A stretch of 64,000 bases of DNA from Maratus speciosus (GCA_963932465.1 OZ010792.1:284129836-284193835); one strand, 5' to 3'. Shown: positions 1 to 11,449, counted from the stretch's first letter. Notes: a model not told the origin generated them from the letters alone. Translations and numbers: made by a program.

Positions 1-68
1 CGGTTGTTGTACCGGTACCGCAGAATATTGGGGCTCCGGTACTTTTATTTGTTAGAAATTAAGCCCTG
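1..68 (-). mobile_element. hAT element, terminal fragment cut by window edge
   Basis: The stretch from the window start to the sequence AAATTAAGCCCTG matches, in reverse orientation, the left end of the hAT element at 3928-4724, including the shared pieces GCAGAATATT, GGGCTCCGGTAC and TTGTTAGAAATTAAGCCCTG. The rest of this copy lies outside the window. Its 8-bp target duplication would be GAACCGAA at 69-76, which cannot be tested without the other end. Confidence 0.7.
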
Positions 69-117
69 GAACCGAATGCCTTTAATTTGCGGAAAATTCA
101 GAACAGAATCACCCCTG
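69..117 (-). mobile_element. hAT end of the minisatellite-bearing inner family
   Basis: The sequence ending in AACAGAATCACCCCTG is the reverse complement of the left end of the inner hAT family described at 6069 and 26568 (CAGGGGTGATTCTG). The hAT that ends at 68 therefore seems to have inserted into a copy of this second family. Only about 49 bases are visible, so the call rests on terminal similarity. Confidence 0.55.
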
Positions 118-1775
118 GCAAACCATAAATAAATCGTACACAATATTGGGGAACATTTTTAATTTTTCGGTACATTAAAAAAAAAAAAAAATACAGGAAC
201 AAAATTACGTTTTTTTTCCCTAAGAAATTTTCCACAAAGTTCTGAATTTTGCGGAAAATTTTCCACGCACGGCGTGCGTGTGTGCGTCTATATTACACAA
301 CTCTGGTGGTACAATTGGCAAAACACAATGCTCAACCATTTCACACATCTTATTTTTATCTATTTTTGCAGACTTGGAACATGTAACATACAAATTTTGA
401 GGTCTAATCAAAGTTTTTTCTACAATTGGTCTGAATTTATCTCCATTTTCTCTTAAACATAAAAATAGCTTTCCTCAGAGTTTTCCGCTCATAGATAATG
501 TTGGCGTAACAGTGTATGAATGTGTTCTACAAAAATCAGATTTTTATAGTACAAATTGTCCTTTTCTTGCTTTTTATTCAATGAAGACAATCATTTGCAA
601 TACAATATTTGGAGCCACTTCGATCTGCATTCAAAACTTGTCCTGAATTAAAAGTCGGAACTTATCTCGTACTTGCAATATGAATTCGATTGCTCTATTT
701 TCATTCTGTTCCATATTTACATTCTGAATTGTTGTCACAAATTTAGATTCGACGTTTGCCCACCTTTTGAGGTCAATATCATGTACCAGTAGACATGGGC
801 TTTTTTAATTTCCTCAGCACAGAAGTTTTAATCGTTCTGCATATATGTTTTGTAATTCCCATATTTGATCAATATTTCCTAAATCTTGTTATGTAACTAT
901 TATGTTGCACTCTTGGAAATTGCTTTTTTATTTATACAAACTTTTTTTTTTTGCAATAATCGTAAAAAGCAAGTACTTGTTCCATTTGCTGTTTATTGAA
1001 TTCAAACCAATTGGTCATGTAAGTCATCAGTTGGTGAAAAATCAGTGCTAGAAATATCCATATTTTTGTTAATATTAGATAGATTAGCTAGTTTCATTAG
1101 ATTTATCCATTAAATCTAATATAAGATAATCCTTGGATTCAGAATTGAAGACTAACTTTTCGAATGCAGGTAAAATTCTTTTACTTTTTTCAAATTCATT
1201 TTCTGTAATAGTTGTTGACACAGTTCTATACTTTTTTATTGCTAAATTTAATGTCGATTGTATAATATTTACTACTTTCATTTTTAGAATATTATTTAAT
1301 TCATAAAAATATTAACTAATTTTTAATTGATACTAATAATTCACAATAATAACTTAACTAACTATCATCAATATCTCACAGTTTAAAAGCTTACTTTTAC
1401 CAAAAGACACAACATCTAATACAACAACATTTCATTTTAAACATTCAAAACTTTATTTCATTCAACTTCAAAGGAAAATTGTTTGCTTATATTGTATTTC
1501 TCTAAAAAAATAGCTTTTAATTATCATGAAAGATTTTAACAGAAACATATGTACTATTTATACATTTATCATCTGCACAGAAAAAAACCTATTTCTTGTT
1601 TCTAATGTTATGAATTATCAAACAAATCAAGATCTGATTTAATTCTAATACATACACCTACTCCGGGTATAAAGCGGATGAAAATTTGTAGCGCTATATC
1701 TGGCAACTTAACTCACTTTTGGCATAAAATTAACAAATAAAAATCCAATAACAAAAAATTAAAAGTTAAAAATAT
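118..1775. other. A+T-rich non-coding stretch
   Basis: No gene or complete repeat is recognised. There are poly-A and poly-T runs near 178-192 and 942-951. A 65-codon open frame on the minus strand (1084-1281) has no recognisable domain or supporting splice signals. The interval is probably intron of the TTC17-like gene if that gene extends this far upstream. Confidence 0.4.
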
Positions 1776-2004
1776 ACACGGAAAAAACTGTTTTGTTGAA
1801 ACAACTAAATTTTGAATAATACAGCTCCAACCAAATATTTTGGTTGGAATAATCAAATTTTGGTTCAATTAACCAAATGATTTTGTTAATTTAACAAATT
1901 ATTTGGTTAGGCAAACTGAAATTTGGTCATTCCAACCAAAATATTTGGTTGGAGCTATATTAACCAAAAATTTAGTTGTTTCAACAAAACAGTTTTTTCC
2001 GTGT
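1776..2004. mobile_element. Palindromic MITE with ACACGGAAAA termini
   Basis: The ends are inverted copies: ACACGGAAAAAACTGTTTTG on the left and CAAAACAGTTTTTTCCGTGT on the right. The similarity runs inward for about 50 bases, followed by a second inverted pair built on CCAACCAAATATTTTGGTTGG-like palindromes. The element is about 229 bp, has no coding capacity, and is flanked by AT-rich sequence that may be a short ATA/TATA target duplication. The superfamily is not assigned. Confidence 0.75.
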
Positions 2005-2999
2005 ATATAAAATATGATTTTAACAGAAAAATTTTATCCGTTCTCTAACTTTTATATATAGGACTACAAAATTCACCAGGTCTCAATGCTAGGTGCGAAC
2101 AGCACCAAAAGTGGTTCTCTTGTTAGTGTTAAGATAAGAATTATAAAACAATTTTTATCAATGTAAAGTGCATTTTATTTCGAAAAATATTGGGTTATTG
2201 TAGTGTCTAGCTTTAAATTATTTAAAATTCTTTCTTTTTTTATTAATTCAATAATTTTTTTAAGTTTTCTTGTTCTATTTATTACTTTACATAAATGATA
2301 AATTATATATATTTTTTACTTCTCCTTCTACCTACCCCCATCAACTTAAAAATAATTTAACAATGTGTTTGCCTTACTTGTTTATTGTCTTGCCTTAGTG
2401 CCTTGTTTATCTCATTTGTTACTTCAAAGCAACAGAAAAATAATTATTCCAATTTTTCCAAAGGGGATTGCTAAAAGTGGGGATGGGTGGGGAAGCAAAT
2501 CATTTTAACTTATTTTTAGTTTCTCCTATTTTGATTCTTGTCAGGGAGGGACCACTCATGCAGAAAGATTTTGCTGTTAATAAAGTTTCTTGCAAAAAGC
2601 ACAGTAATTTTCTTCCACTGGGCATAAAACTTGCATTTTAAATAATTAATGTGATTTTTTTTTAATGCAGCATACTATAGCATTTTTTCCCCCTTATTAA
2701 TGTAAAACACATAATTAAATATAAACAAAATATCTGATTCTACCAATGTCTTTGCATCCAAAGACCTGATCAAAATTAAAAATTTTCAAGCTTTCCCTTT
2801 ACATTAAATTAGCCAATAAGAAATTTTAGTTTCATATAACTAATTTTAACAGTTAAAATTATGCTAAAGCTTCCTTCGCCATTTGTGGTGTTTGTCAACT
2901 TTTTTTCCTTTAGTTAATTCAAGCGATTACTTTTTTTTTAAATAATTGATTTTCATTTATGAATCAACAAATAATCTATGATTTCTAACATTAGTAATA
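2005..2999. other. A+T-rich non-coding stretch
   Basis: No open frame, RNA gene or bounded repeat is recognised. The sequence is low-complexity A+T with scattered poly-T. Confidence 0.4.
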
Positions 3000-3504
3000 G
3001 AGTCAGGTGGGGTAAAATGGGTAGTTAGAAAATATTGTTTATTTTTTTTTTCAATTTTCTTAACATATTCCTAGTTTTCAAAATTACATAAGATTGCTTA
3101 ATGTTTAAGCTTTTTTCTCCTACTTTATTTTTGTTTTTATAGTTTGTTCTATTTGAGTAGCAACATTAAAACCGTTTGAGGACAATTTCATGCCTCATGT
3201 GGTCTGATTAAACTTCTTCCTGCAGCTCATAATATTTGATATAAACTAATTTGTTTGATCTCACTTTGTTCATTAAGCACTTCTAATACTTTTCCAAATT
3301 ACAAACAATAAATTGTCTTTTGTTTTTGTTGTTTTATCTTAAATCTTATAAATGGGGTAAAATGGGTATAGTGTTAGGCTTAATGTTTGTCGTATTTTTA
3401 AAGTGCTATATATCACTTTTCTGAATAAAATTCTTTATTTTACTGGAATTAGAATAGAATGAGTATAAAAAATACTTTAAAATGTTTATAATTCACAGTA
3501 CTTT

Positions 3505-4965
3505 ATTCTCAAGATCGGAAAGACTTGAAATTCTCTGTACATAATTTAGTCAAATCATGGCCCCTTTCTAGAAATATTCCATTTCTAGATGGCATATCAG
3601 GTGCTGATTGGATTTGAAATTTTAAGAAGAGGTAATCGAAAGAGTTAGAAAATTGAAAACCAGAATTGTTGACAAAAGTAAGAGCACTGTGACTATGACA
3701 CATCCTTGCTTTCTCGACAAATCTGTCACATCTCCAAATAACCTTAGTAAAAACTTCAAAGCTGAAACATAGCATGTCCAAGCAAAAGCAGATGAAGTTC
3801 TAACAAATGAAGACATTATGAAACAGTTAAAAAATGATTCTGATAACCGGAACACCAAAATAGTTAAATTGGACAAGAAGAGAAATCGTTAAATGAGGCT
3901 CAAATTAGACTATAATGTGGGGAAGATCAGGGCTTAATTTCTAACAAAAAAAGTACCGGAGCCCTAATATTCTGCAGTACTAACAACCATAGCGTGCTCC
4001 CCCCCCCCCAATTTTTTTCTTTAGCAAAATAATTTTAAATATATCTATCAGCATACACTTATAATGCATAATTATTTAATATACTTAGCTGTCAACTAAT
4101 CCATTTTTTAGTTATCACTCCTTCCGAAAAGAAATCTTTGCGTAATTTTAATGTTAATTAATTGTAGAATTCTGGGATTAAATATGGTAAGGATTATGAT
4201 CCGGAAATAGCTCTAACGCAAAAAAGGAATAGTTCGCCAGTTATGCCTTTTCATGAAAAAGTGAATGAAATTTATAGAAATTAATATTTATATGTTGAAG
4301 AATGGAACAGCATTTTTCAATTTCCGATAAAAGGTGCATATTTGAAACTATAATCGATTCCTTCCGTTTAACAATCTTTTGTGGTGAGTCCCTGAAAATC
4401 AGATTAAATTAAAATTTGACACCGTTATCGGAAATATTCAATACGTTTATACAAAAAGGGGGAAACACTGCTCGATTGCTTTCTATCAGAATAACAATGC
4501 ATGGTAATTATATCTACTTATAAATGAAAGTGACTTCGTAAATGTGCAGAGAAAAGCCTTAAAATGGGCAGCGTTCATAAAAAAAAAAAAAGCGCTGTTG
4601 CTTTGGGCTCCGGAGCCCTGCATTTATGAGCTCCGGTGAATTCCGACCAATATTTAAATATTTACTGAAAACAGAGAAGTACCGGAGCTCAGCTCCGGTG
4701 TGCTCCGGCGCAAATTAAGCTCTGGGGAAGATATCCCCGAAGTAAAAATAAATGTATCTGTAGGGCATGATTGAAGGTTCAGTATTTGGGAAAAAAGTCA
4801 ACCAAAGAATTCATTGGCAAAATTAGTAATATTGAAGAAGAAACATGAATATGAAGTAAAATTCTTGGAAAAGTTCAAGTTTGGTTGCATTTTATGTTTT
4901 CCCTGATGCTGAAGGTACAGGGTGTATACGTCCATTCATTACTCTTGTGACCAGATAATTTGTTA
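3505..4965 (+). pseudogene. Internally deleted pogo/jerky-like transposase remnant
   Basis: Translating 3513-3690 by eye, with three stop codons in frame, gives pieces such as NIPFLDGISGADWI, NFKKR and KPELLTKVRA. These follow the G-DW--FLKR...PE...RA pattern of the CENP-B/Tc5-type DNA-binding region of jerky-like pogo transposases. Downstream of the inserted hAT, 4835-4925 reads KKKHEYEVKFLEK and then CFPD after a frame change, like the short C-terminal domain of the same proteins (Y-VKFLRK...FVFPD). The DDE catalytic core between them is missing. Family identity rests on motif resemblance, not on a search. Confidence 0.55.
3928..4724. mobile_element. Non-autonomous hAT element (797 bp)
   Basis: The left end is CAGGGCTTAATTTCTAACAA. 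The right end read in reverse is CAGAGCTTAATTTGCGCCGG, followed in both arms by copies of CCGGAGC. A perfect 8-bp target duplication GGGAAGAT flanks it (3920-3927 and 4725-4732), as expected of hAT elements. It has no coding region and contains a C run at 4000-4009 and an A run near 4580. It interrupts the pogo-like transposase remnant, so it is the younger of the two. The window starts inside a second copy of this family. Confidence 0.9.
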
Positions 4966-6068
4966 CAGATACAGTGTGTTACAGATAATTTTCAGAACTA
5001 CTTCCAATTGTTTTATTATTAAGATAAAAATTGATATGACTAATTAAATATTATTGTGTTTTACTCACATAAAATATATCTAATTTGTAACTAAATTTTG
5101 ATTTATATAGACAAGTAAAATGCTTTTGGTTTGATGGAACACAATGGTATTTAACTGGTTATATCAATTTTATCCTAATTATATTTTATATCAAGTAATT
5201 GGAAGTTTTCCCAAAACTTTGCTCTAATGTTCACAAGAGTAACAATGGACATTCTCGCAGATTATATTGAAAAAAAAAAAAAAAAAAAAAAAAAAGGCAG
5301 ATAATAGAAACATTAAATGAATCAACATTTAATAATCTGGGTCATTATACTTTTGATAGATTTTTAACACTTATAATGTAACAGGGTGAGAGTAAGAGTT
5401 GAAAAAAATGTAGCAAGAAAATTTTTCATTTTCACATAAGCTTGATTCACAGCAAAGTTTCTTATTTATCAATTAACTCAAATTTCATATTTAAAAAAAA
5501 ATTGACATTTTTTAAGACTTATATAACATTGTTTTCCATATTACTTCATTATATAATTTCTGGCAAATCTATTTATACAGTATTTATTGTTAAACTTTTA
5601 TATACCCCTTTTACCCCCACACTATACCCATTTTCACCTGCATGGGGTAAAATGGGTATAGCAAACTTACACCTATTAAATATTTTGTTGTAGACATACT
5701 TTTGCAGCCCAATACATAAAAATTGTGTATTTTCATTCCAAGAATGTGCAGTGTAAAGAAAATACCAAAAAAAGTTTTAATTATTTAACATTTGCCAGGA
5801 ACTTTTAACTGAACATCTAAAAATAGTGTATTATACCCCACGTGACCCTAACTAAAACAGAGATCGGCAGGGGTGCAGGATATGTCCGATCCGGCGATCT
5901 AGGATCGGAGGAAATTTTAACTACCTGGGGAAATTTTGCAGAAATATTACAATTGATTTCGATTTTAACAACGAATTCCATAATTCCCTGAGATAAAAAA
6001 ATTTCACTACAAATAAAAAGATCCGTATGGTGACCTTCACAAAATCGATCTCAATATGTACCGTATAT

Positions 6069-6831
6069 CAGGGATGATTCTGTTCCGAATTTTCCGAAAA
6101 TTTAATGCATTTGGCTCCGAAAATTAAAAAAATCGGTCATCAATCTGAAAATTCGAACATAAAAATACCTCGAATTTTATCCAAGAATTACGGAAAAAAC
6201 GCTAATTTTGTCACAAGATCGCAAAATAACCGCAAATTTTGTAACGCGAAAAAAACCGCGAATTTCGTCAAAAAATCTCAAAATAATCTCAAATTTTTCA
6301 AAAGTTCGCGAAAGAACCGCAAGTTTCGTCAAAAGATCAGGAAATGAACGCAAATTTTATGAAAAGATCACGAAAAAAAAAACGCTAATTTTGTCAAAAG
6401 ACCGTGAAAAAGACGCAAATTTCGTCAAAAGACCGCAAAAAAGATGCAAATTTTGTCAAAAGATGGCGAAACAACCCCATTTTTTGTCAAAAGATCGCGA
6501 AACAACTGCATTTTTTGTCAAAAGATCGCGAAACAATCGCAATTTTTGTCAAAATACCGCGAAAAAAACCCGCAATTTTTGTTAAAAGATCGCGAAAAAC
6601 CGCTAATTTCGTCAAAAGATCACGCAACAAACACAAATTTCGTCAAGAGATCACGCAACAAACACAAATTTCGTCAAAAGATCGTGAAACAACCGCGAAT
6701 TTCCTCAAAGGTCCGTGAAAAAGACATAGTGCTGGGAGTGGATCCCCCCCCCTTCCCCACTCTGCTGTAACCTTTCAGAAAATTAGCTGTGAATTTCAGA
6801 ATTTTTTTTTTTTCACTCAGAATCACCACTG
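6069..6831 (+). mobile_element. Inner hAT-like unit nested in composite copy A
   Basis: The left end CAGGGATGATTCTGTTCCG and the right end CACTCAGAATCACCACTG are inverted relatives of CAGGGGTGATTCTG. The flanks CCGTATAT and CCATATGT agree at 6 of 8 positions, a decayed 8-bp duplication. The equivalent unit in copy B has flanks agreeing at 7 of 8 positions at the same site in the outer element, which supports a single ancestral nesting event. Confidence 0.7.
6190..6725 (+). repeat. Degenerate ~31-bp minisatellite
   Basis: About 17 imperfect units fit the pattern TTTCGTCAAAAGATCGCGAA followed by ACAACCGCAAA, with a period of 31 bases and occasional indels. Because 31 is not a multiple of three, all frames of this strand read runs like SKDRE and FVKRSRN. 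The several overlapping open frames here are by-products of the repeat, not genes. Confidence 0.9.
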
Positions 6832-7574
6832 CCATATGTACTTGCACATAAGTTGAGAAATATTGGAAAAATAAATTTTCTATACCTACGATAATACAGC
6901 ATTTACCTATAACATACTGTAAAATTTTGGGGAAATTTTCATGTGGATTGGGGGAATTGTTGAGAGTAGAAACATTTTCTGCACCCCTGGAGATCGGAAG
7001 AATCTTAAGATGTTTCCATTCTGCCTATAGCAGCCATACTCAACTTTTCTTCTTGATAGGCCGCAAACATAAGTTTGCTTTGTTAGGTGACCCGCAATAC
7101 ACTATAGTTATATAATAATGTTCATAAATGTAGTTAATAGAAGCATAAAAACAGTAGTATAACAAAGCAATATAATAAATTAATATAACATAACTAGGGG
7201 GCTCTGCCCCCTGCAAGCTACGTTCGCCAACCCCCATTCAGACACTGCAGAATCTAAAAGCACGCGAATCTGATCGGTTTTAAAAATATTAGAGAAGATT
7301 GAATTATACTGAAAAAACCTGTAGCGATCTCCCTGTAAATGGGTTTCCATTCAATTCCCTTTGATTGAAAATTTAAGGTAGAATCAGTTGCTGTTAAGAC
7401 AGCCAATGGTTGTTTTCGTGTTTGGTTAAAGAATGATCAGTTAAACATTTGAAAAGAAGCTAAAATAAAATGAATTAAGTAAACAGAGTCTTTCTCTCTC
7501 AGTATTTTTTAACAGAGTTATAAAACGATTGACATAATACAATTTACTACAATTACTAAAATTTGCTGCTTTAA

Positions 7575-7780
7575 CCCGTTCAAGGGCGGTGGTTCATTTT
7601 TGGACCACTTAATTTTAATTCTTAAATGCCACATTAGCACCAGAATATTGGGATGAAAATTTCCCTTTTATTAAGTAAGTGAACAAAAGCATTTTTGTAT
7701 TTCGAAATTTGTTTGTAAATTCTTGTGCCATTCACTGATTTCAAGATTTTACGAATAGAAGTGCCTTGTCCGTGAAAGGG
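7575..7780. mobile_element. piggyBac-type MITE (TTAA flanks)
   Basis: This 206-bp unit is flanked by TTAA on both sides (7571-7574 and 7781-7784). Its ends are CCCGTTCAAGGGCGG and, reversed, CCCTTTCACGGACAAGG. It belongs with the MITE at 54796-55007, whose right end read in reverse is CCCTTTCAAGGGCGGTGG. It is absent from the sister Helitron at 28625-31656, so it arrived after the two copies separated, or was lost with the surrounding block. Confidence 0.75.
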
Positions 7781-8399
7781 TTAAACGCATATTAATGTAT
7801 TTATTATTTTAAAGTTTCCTTTCCCTTTTAATATTCACGTGTAAATACAATTTTCAAGACATAATTTTCAATATTTTCCTGCTTTTAACACATACTCATT
7901 TAATAATAATTTTAAAGTGTTTTTTTTTTCTGTTTTTAATAGTCACGTGAAAATAAATTTTTAATCATTAGGAAATCTTATTCTTTGCGCTGTTTTTAGA
8001 ATTAAAAACAATCTCTATAATAATAGCCTAAGCCATGTGACTGTCATCAACAGCCCTTCGCTTTTTATATTCCAGGTGACCATTTTGGTACATGTTAGCC
8101 AGCCACAGGTGTGACAAGTCGCCGAATATTATTCTATCACCATTATTTCGTTTATATTATAATAGTCCAAGTCATGTAACTGCCATAAACAATGGGCTGA
8201 TTCCTTCGCTTTTCATAAGAAAGGTTTCCATTTTGATTAAAGAATCAAAATTATTTTCTTCAAATGAAACTACATAAAAGTTGCTATGATCGCAAATAAT
8301 TCCTGGTACTTTTATATTAGCCGGGTGAAAATCTCGCCAATAGCTTTTTTTTAACTGGCCAGTTAGCATTTTTTTATTTTTTGAGTGGTAAATTAAAAC

Positions 8400-8662
8400 T
8401 CTGCTACTTGGTTATCCCATCGACCAAAAATCTGTCGCCAAACTATAAGATTAAATGCCAATAATGGTTGATCATAAATGTCACATTCACTTGACTTTAA
8501 GGAAGTTACACATGATCACACCATCAAGTAATTTTTATTTCGACATTTTATTTGTATTTGTATTAATGTTATACTAATTTATTTGTTCTTTTGTTATTTA
8601 AAAGAAAAAAATATGTCAATTTGTATAATTTGGCAAAATTGGTCGACGGGAGAAGTAATAAC
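8400..8662. mobile_element. hAT MITE, GGTACTACTTAG family, copy 1
   Basis: This matches the units at 22198-22482 and 29760-30054 along its length, for example GGTTATCCCATCGACC, TAAGATTAAATGCCAATAAT and AATGTCACATTCACTTGACTT. It is flanked by a perfect 8-bp duplication ATTAAAAC (8392-8399 and 8663-8670). The sister Helitron shows the empty site once (near 29606). The right end is damaged by a short deletion. Confidence 0.85.
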
Positions 8663-9486
8663 ATTAAAACGTTGTTTTGAAGTGGAAATTAAATCTCATG
8701 ATTTGTTGCATTGTCACATACGCACCGGGTTTGGCGTGATTTTTTTTTTTACGACAATTTGGTGAAAACCTCATTTTCAAATACCTGTTACATATGTATT
8801 TTTAAATTATTTTCTGTTATTTTTAAAATGAAATAACAATAAATAAAAAAAAATAATTAATAACTATAGAACAAAACAATTTATAACATTTTGTGTAAAT
8901 AAAAATAATATAAATTCAAATAAACATTTTTAAATAAATAAGCAACAATAGCCGGGTTACCATGTCAGGCAAAATAACGCCATTTTGGCGCCAATTAGGT
9001 ACCGCGTTGCGTATATAAAGAATGAAGTAAAAGCCATTTATTTTAAAGGTTTCAATTTTAAATGAAAGTTTTGTATTAAATAAAATGATAATGAAATACA
9101 AATTGAATTATGAATTTAAAAGTAATATGATGCATTTCTTAGCATACATTTAAGGGAGGCCAAACTCGTCGCCAAATTAATTTAAAATAACCTTTTCTAA
9201 AATATGAAAAAAAAATCTGCTTGATTAAAATTTGAGTTGCCATCATTAGAAAAATGTATATAAAATTAGAAAAAAATTAATATTTCGAAAACTAATTCGA
9301 ATTTAAAAACTCTAATACCAGTTTTGAAATCTGCGGATCAATATTGATTTTTGGTGTTAATTTCATCGCAAAGTATTTAATATTTTAGGAGAAATCGCCA
9401 TGAAACATAATCAGTTGTTTAATCAGTCGATTCATACTTCCGTTTCATAAATTCGTTTCATTAGGATTTTATATGTATAGGGTAGA

Positions 9487-11449
9487 TGTATAAAACTAGA
9501 TAATATAATAATGTAGAATCTCCAAATTATAAAGAATTTAAAAAGAAAAATCAGATTTTCCTAACAAATTTGGCTTTAGCTCAATGTAAAATTTTTATAT
9601 CTTTTTAAAATGGAAAATATATACAAATTTAATTATGTAATTGTAAATAGTTAGATTAACGGTGTAGATATAAATCTTTGTAGTGCTAATATGACTATGT
9701 AAGAAGACCTTTTCACTAAGCAAAAGACATACTTTTAATTTTAAATAATTGAGCAGATTTTGTCTTTTCATTAAACTATAAGCATAAAAAAACATTAAAG
9801 TAGATTTTAAATAGCTTTTATGCATGTCTCAAAATAAAAAAAAATATGGATTAATGATTCAGTGTCTCAGGCTGTATATATTAATAATTTGCCAGGCCAC
9901 ATGTGGCCTGCAGGCTGTTGTTTGAGTATGGCTGCTTTATAATGTTTCTCCTGTTTTCAGATTATTTGATATCTTCAAAAATTCATTAATTACTACTTAC
10001 ACCATTTTTTAATTTGAGTTTGTGTGATAAAATATTATATTTTCTATTATAAGTAGAAAAATCGAATGTTGAAAGTTCTAATATAATTAAAAATTGTTTT
10101 GATGCAATTAGTGTTTTACTTTATGTAAATCTATTTAAATTTAAATAGGTCATAATGATAAAGTAATTGTATATTTCCTACTTAAAGTAATCACTTTAAC
10201 AATTGTAGTTTGGTTCAGGACCACTTGAATAATTCCTTATAAATTATCATTTATGGCAGTGGCTCTTAATCACTTAGTTAACACAGACTTGTTTTTTTGT
10301 ATTTTCTCTGTCTTTGTGAATTCTCAGAATTTATTGTAAAAGTTATTGATATTTCCCAGAATATTAATTATCATCTGTAAGTTAATAAGTTTATTATTTG
10401 CTTAAATATTCTTAGTTTTTCCTTTCAACTTACTTGCATTATTTTTCTTTGATCCTAAGTAAAAAACTTTATATTAATTGTGAGACCTTTGTGAACCTCC
10501 TACTGATGCAGCAGGGACACTTTCGGGTCTGTAAATTAGAGTCTAAAAATCATTAATTTATGGCATTTTAATGACAGTTATACTGGTAAGAAATTTTAAC
10601 TCTTCTAGTGTGTGTATATATTAGTTTAAATTATCTTTATTTTAAATTTAAGTGTCTAAATTTTATGTAAGTGACTTAAAAAGTTTCCCACCAATATTGA
10701 ACCATTTTAAAATTATTTGTTTATTTATATATTACTTTAATTTTAATTATCATTTTGTTCATTCTTTTAAAATACAAAACTAATTTGATTTTCGTTCATA
10801 TATGTATTCATCTTTTGGTTACATTTTCCTTTATAATACTTTCATACCTGTTTTTACAAATTCATTGTCCTTTATTTCAATTTTCAAAATACATTTTTAA
10901 GTTTTTGTTGTAGCTTCTGTTTTGCATAAGTATAAAATGGTATATATCTGCTACTTTGTCATTTCTCGAATTCACCTGAGGCTCACTTATTTAAATTTCA
11001 TTAACAAAAATTGTTTCAGTTTTAAAAAAATATGTGTAGTATTTATGATGATTGTTAATATATGTTATGGATGTTCAGTTAGTCGTTATTTTTATGCACT
11101 AATTAAGAACTAGATTTATTCCTTCCCCCATTCTTTTTCTGACATAGGCAATACAAAAATAGATGCTTCACAATTTCAAGCCAGTGTTGTAGCTATAATT
11201 TGGAAAAGGGGTATTTTTTTAAAATTAATAATTGTGGATAATTTTTTTGTCATAAAAGAATTTTTCTTTCTTTCTTTCTTTTTTTTTTTTTTTTTTTTTT
11301 TTTTTCAAGTAATCTCATGGGAATTTTCTTAAATTAACGTCTGTTAAATATTTCATGTGTTTTTTTGTTTCTTTTTTCTATTCTTTTTGTACTGTGATTT
11401 TTGCTCATTATGCATAGTTTTACTCAACTTAATTACCAAAATATTTTAG
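9487..11449. other. Intron sequence upstream of exon A
   Basis: Low-complexity A+T sequence without recognisable genes. A TTTC run and a long T tract sit at about 11264-11306, and a pyrimidine-rich stretch precedes the acceptor at 11449. A 63-codon frame at 10922-11113 and a minus-strand frame at 9595-9825 show no domain. Confidence 0.5.

Larger units (their letters stand above)
3000..5848 (+). mobile_element. Degenerate pogo-like (jerky-type) DNA transposon
   Basis: The left end GAGTCAGGTGGGGTAAAATG and the reverse complement of the right end, GGGTCACGTGGGGTATAATA, form imperfect terminal inverted repeats. Both sides are flanked by TA (2998-2999 and 5849-5850), the target duplication of pogo/Tc1 elements. 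The GGGGTAAAATGGGTATA motif recurs inside near 3354 and 5645, and in reverse near 5600-5630. Excluding the hAT inserted at 3928-4724, the element is about 2.04 kb. It holds the N- and C-terminal remains of a transposase without the catalytic centre, so it is an internally deleted, non-autonomous copy. Confidence 0.75.
5868..6989 (+). mobile_element. Composite hAT element, copy A, with 31-bp minisatellite
   Basis: The termini CAGGGGTGCAGGATATG and TTTTCTGCACCCCTG are inverted repeats, flanked by a perfect 8-bp duplication GAGATCGG (5860-5867 and 6990-6997). Inside sits a second hAT-type unit (6069-6831) that carries a degenerate minisatellite. The same outer-inner arrangement appears inverted at 26411-27872, so the composite was mobilised as one unit. 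No transposase is present. Confidence 0.88.
7194..9486 (-). mobile_element. Non-autonomous Helitron, copy A
   Basis: Read on the minus strand, the element begins TCTACCCTATACATATAAAA after an A. It ends with a perfect 7-bp hairpin AGGGGGC-AGA-GCCCCCT that runs straight into CTAG, followed by T. TC at the 5' end, a 3' hairpin and CTRR, and insertion between A and T are the Helitron hallmarks. A second copy with the same ends is at 28625-31656. No Rep/helicase frame exists. Copy A carries a TTAA MITE (7575-7780) and a hAT MITE (8400-8662). The hairpin abutting CTAG is unusual, since it usually lies about ten bases upstream. Confidence 0.75.

Noticed and set aside
1084..1281. 65-codon minus-strand frame with a hydrophilic helix-like sequence
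   Set aside because: It could be a decayed transposase piece, but I could not match any family motif and the neighbouring frames are full of stops.
3509..3876. Two minus-strand frames of 84 and 90 codons
   Set aside because: They are antisense shadows of the pogo-like transposase remnant, whose recognisable motifs are on the plus strand.
6105..6770. Four overlapping plus-strand open frames of 80-125 codons
   Set aside because: They are different registers of one 31-bp minisatellite inside a non-autonomous hAT. No frame is preferred between copies and no domain is present.
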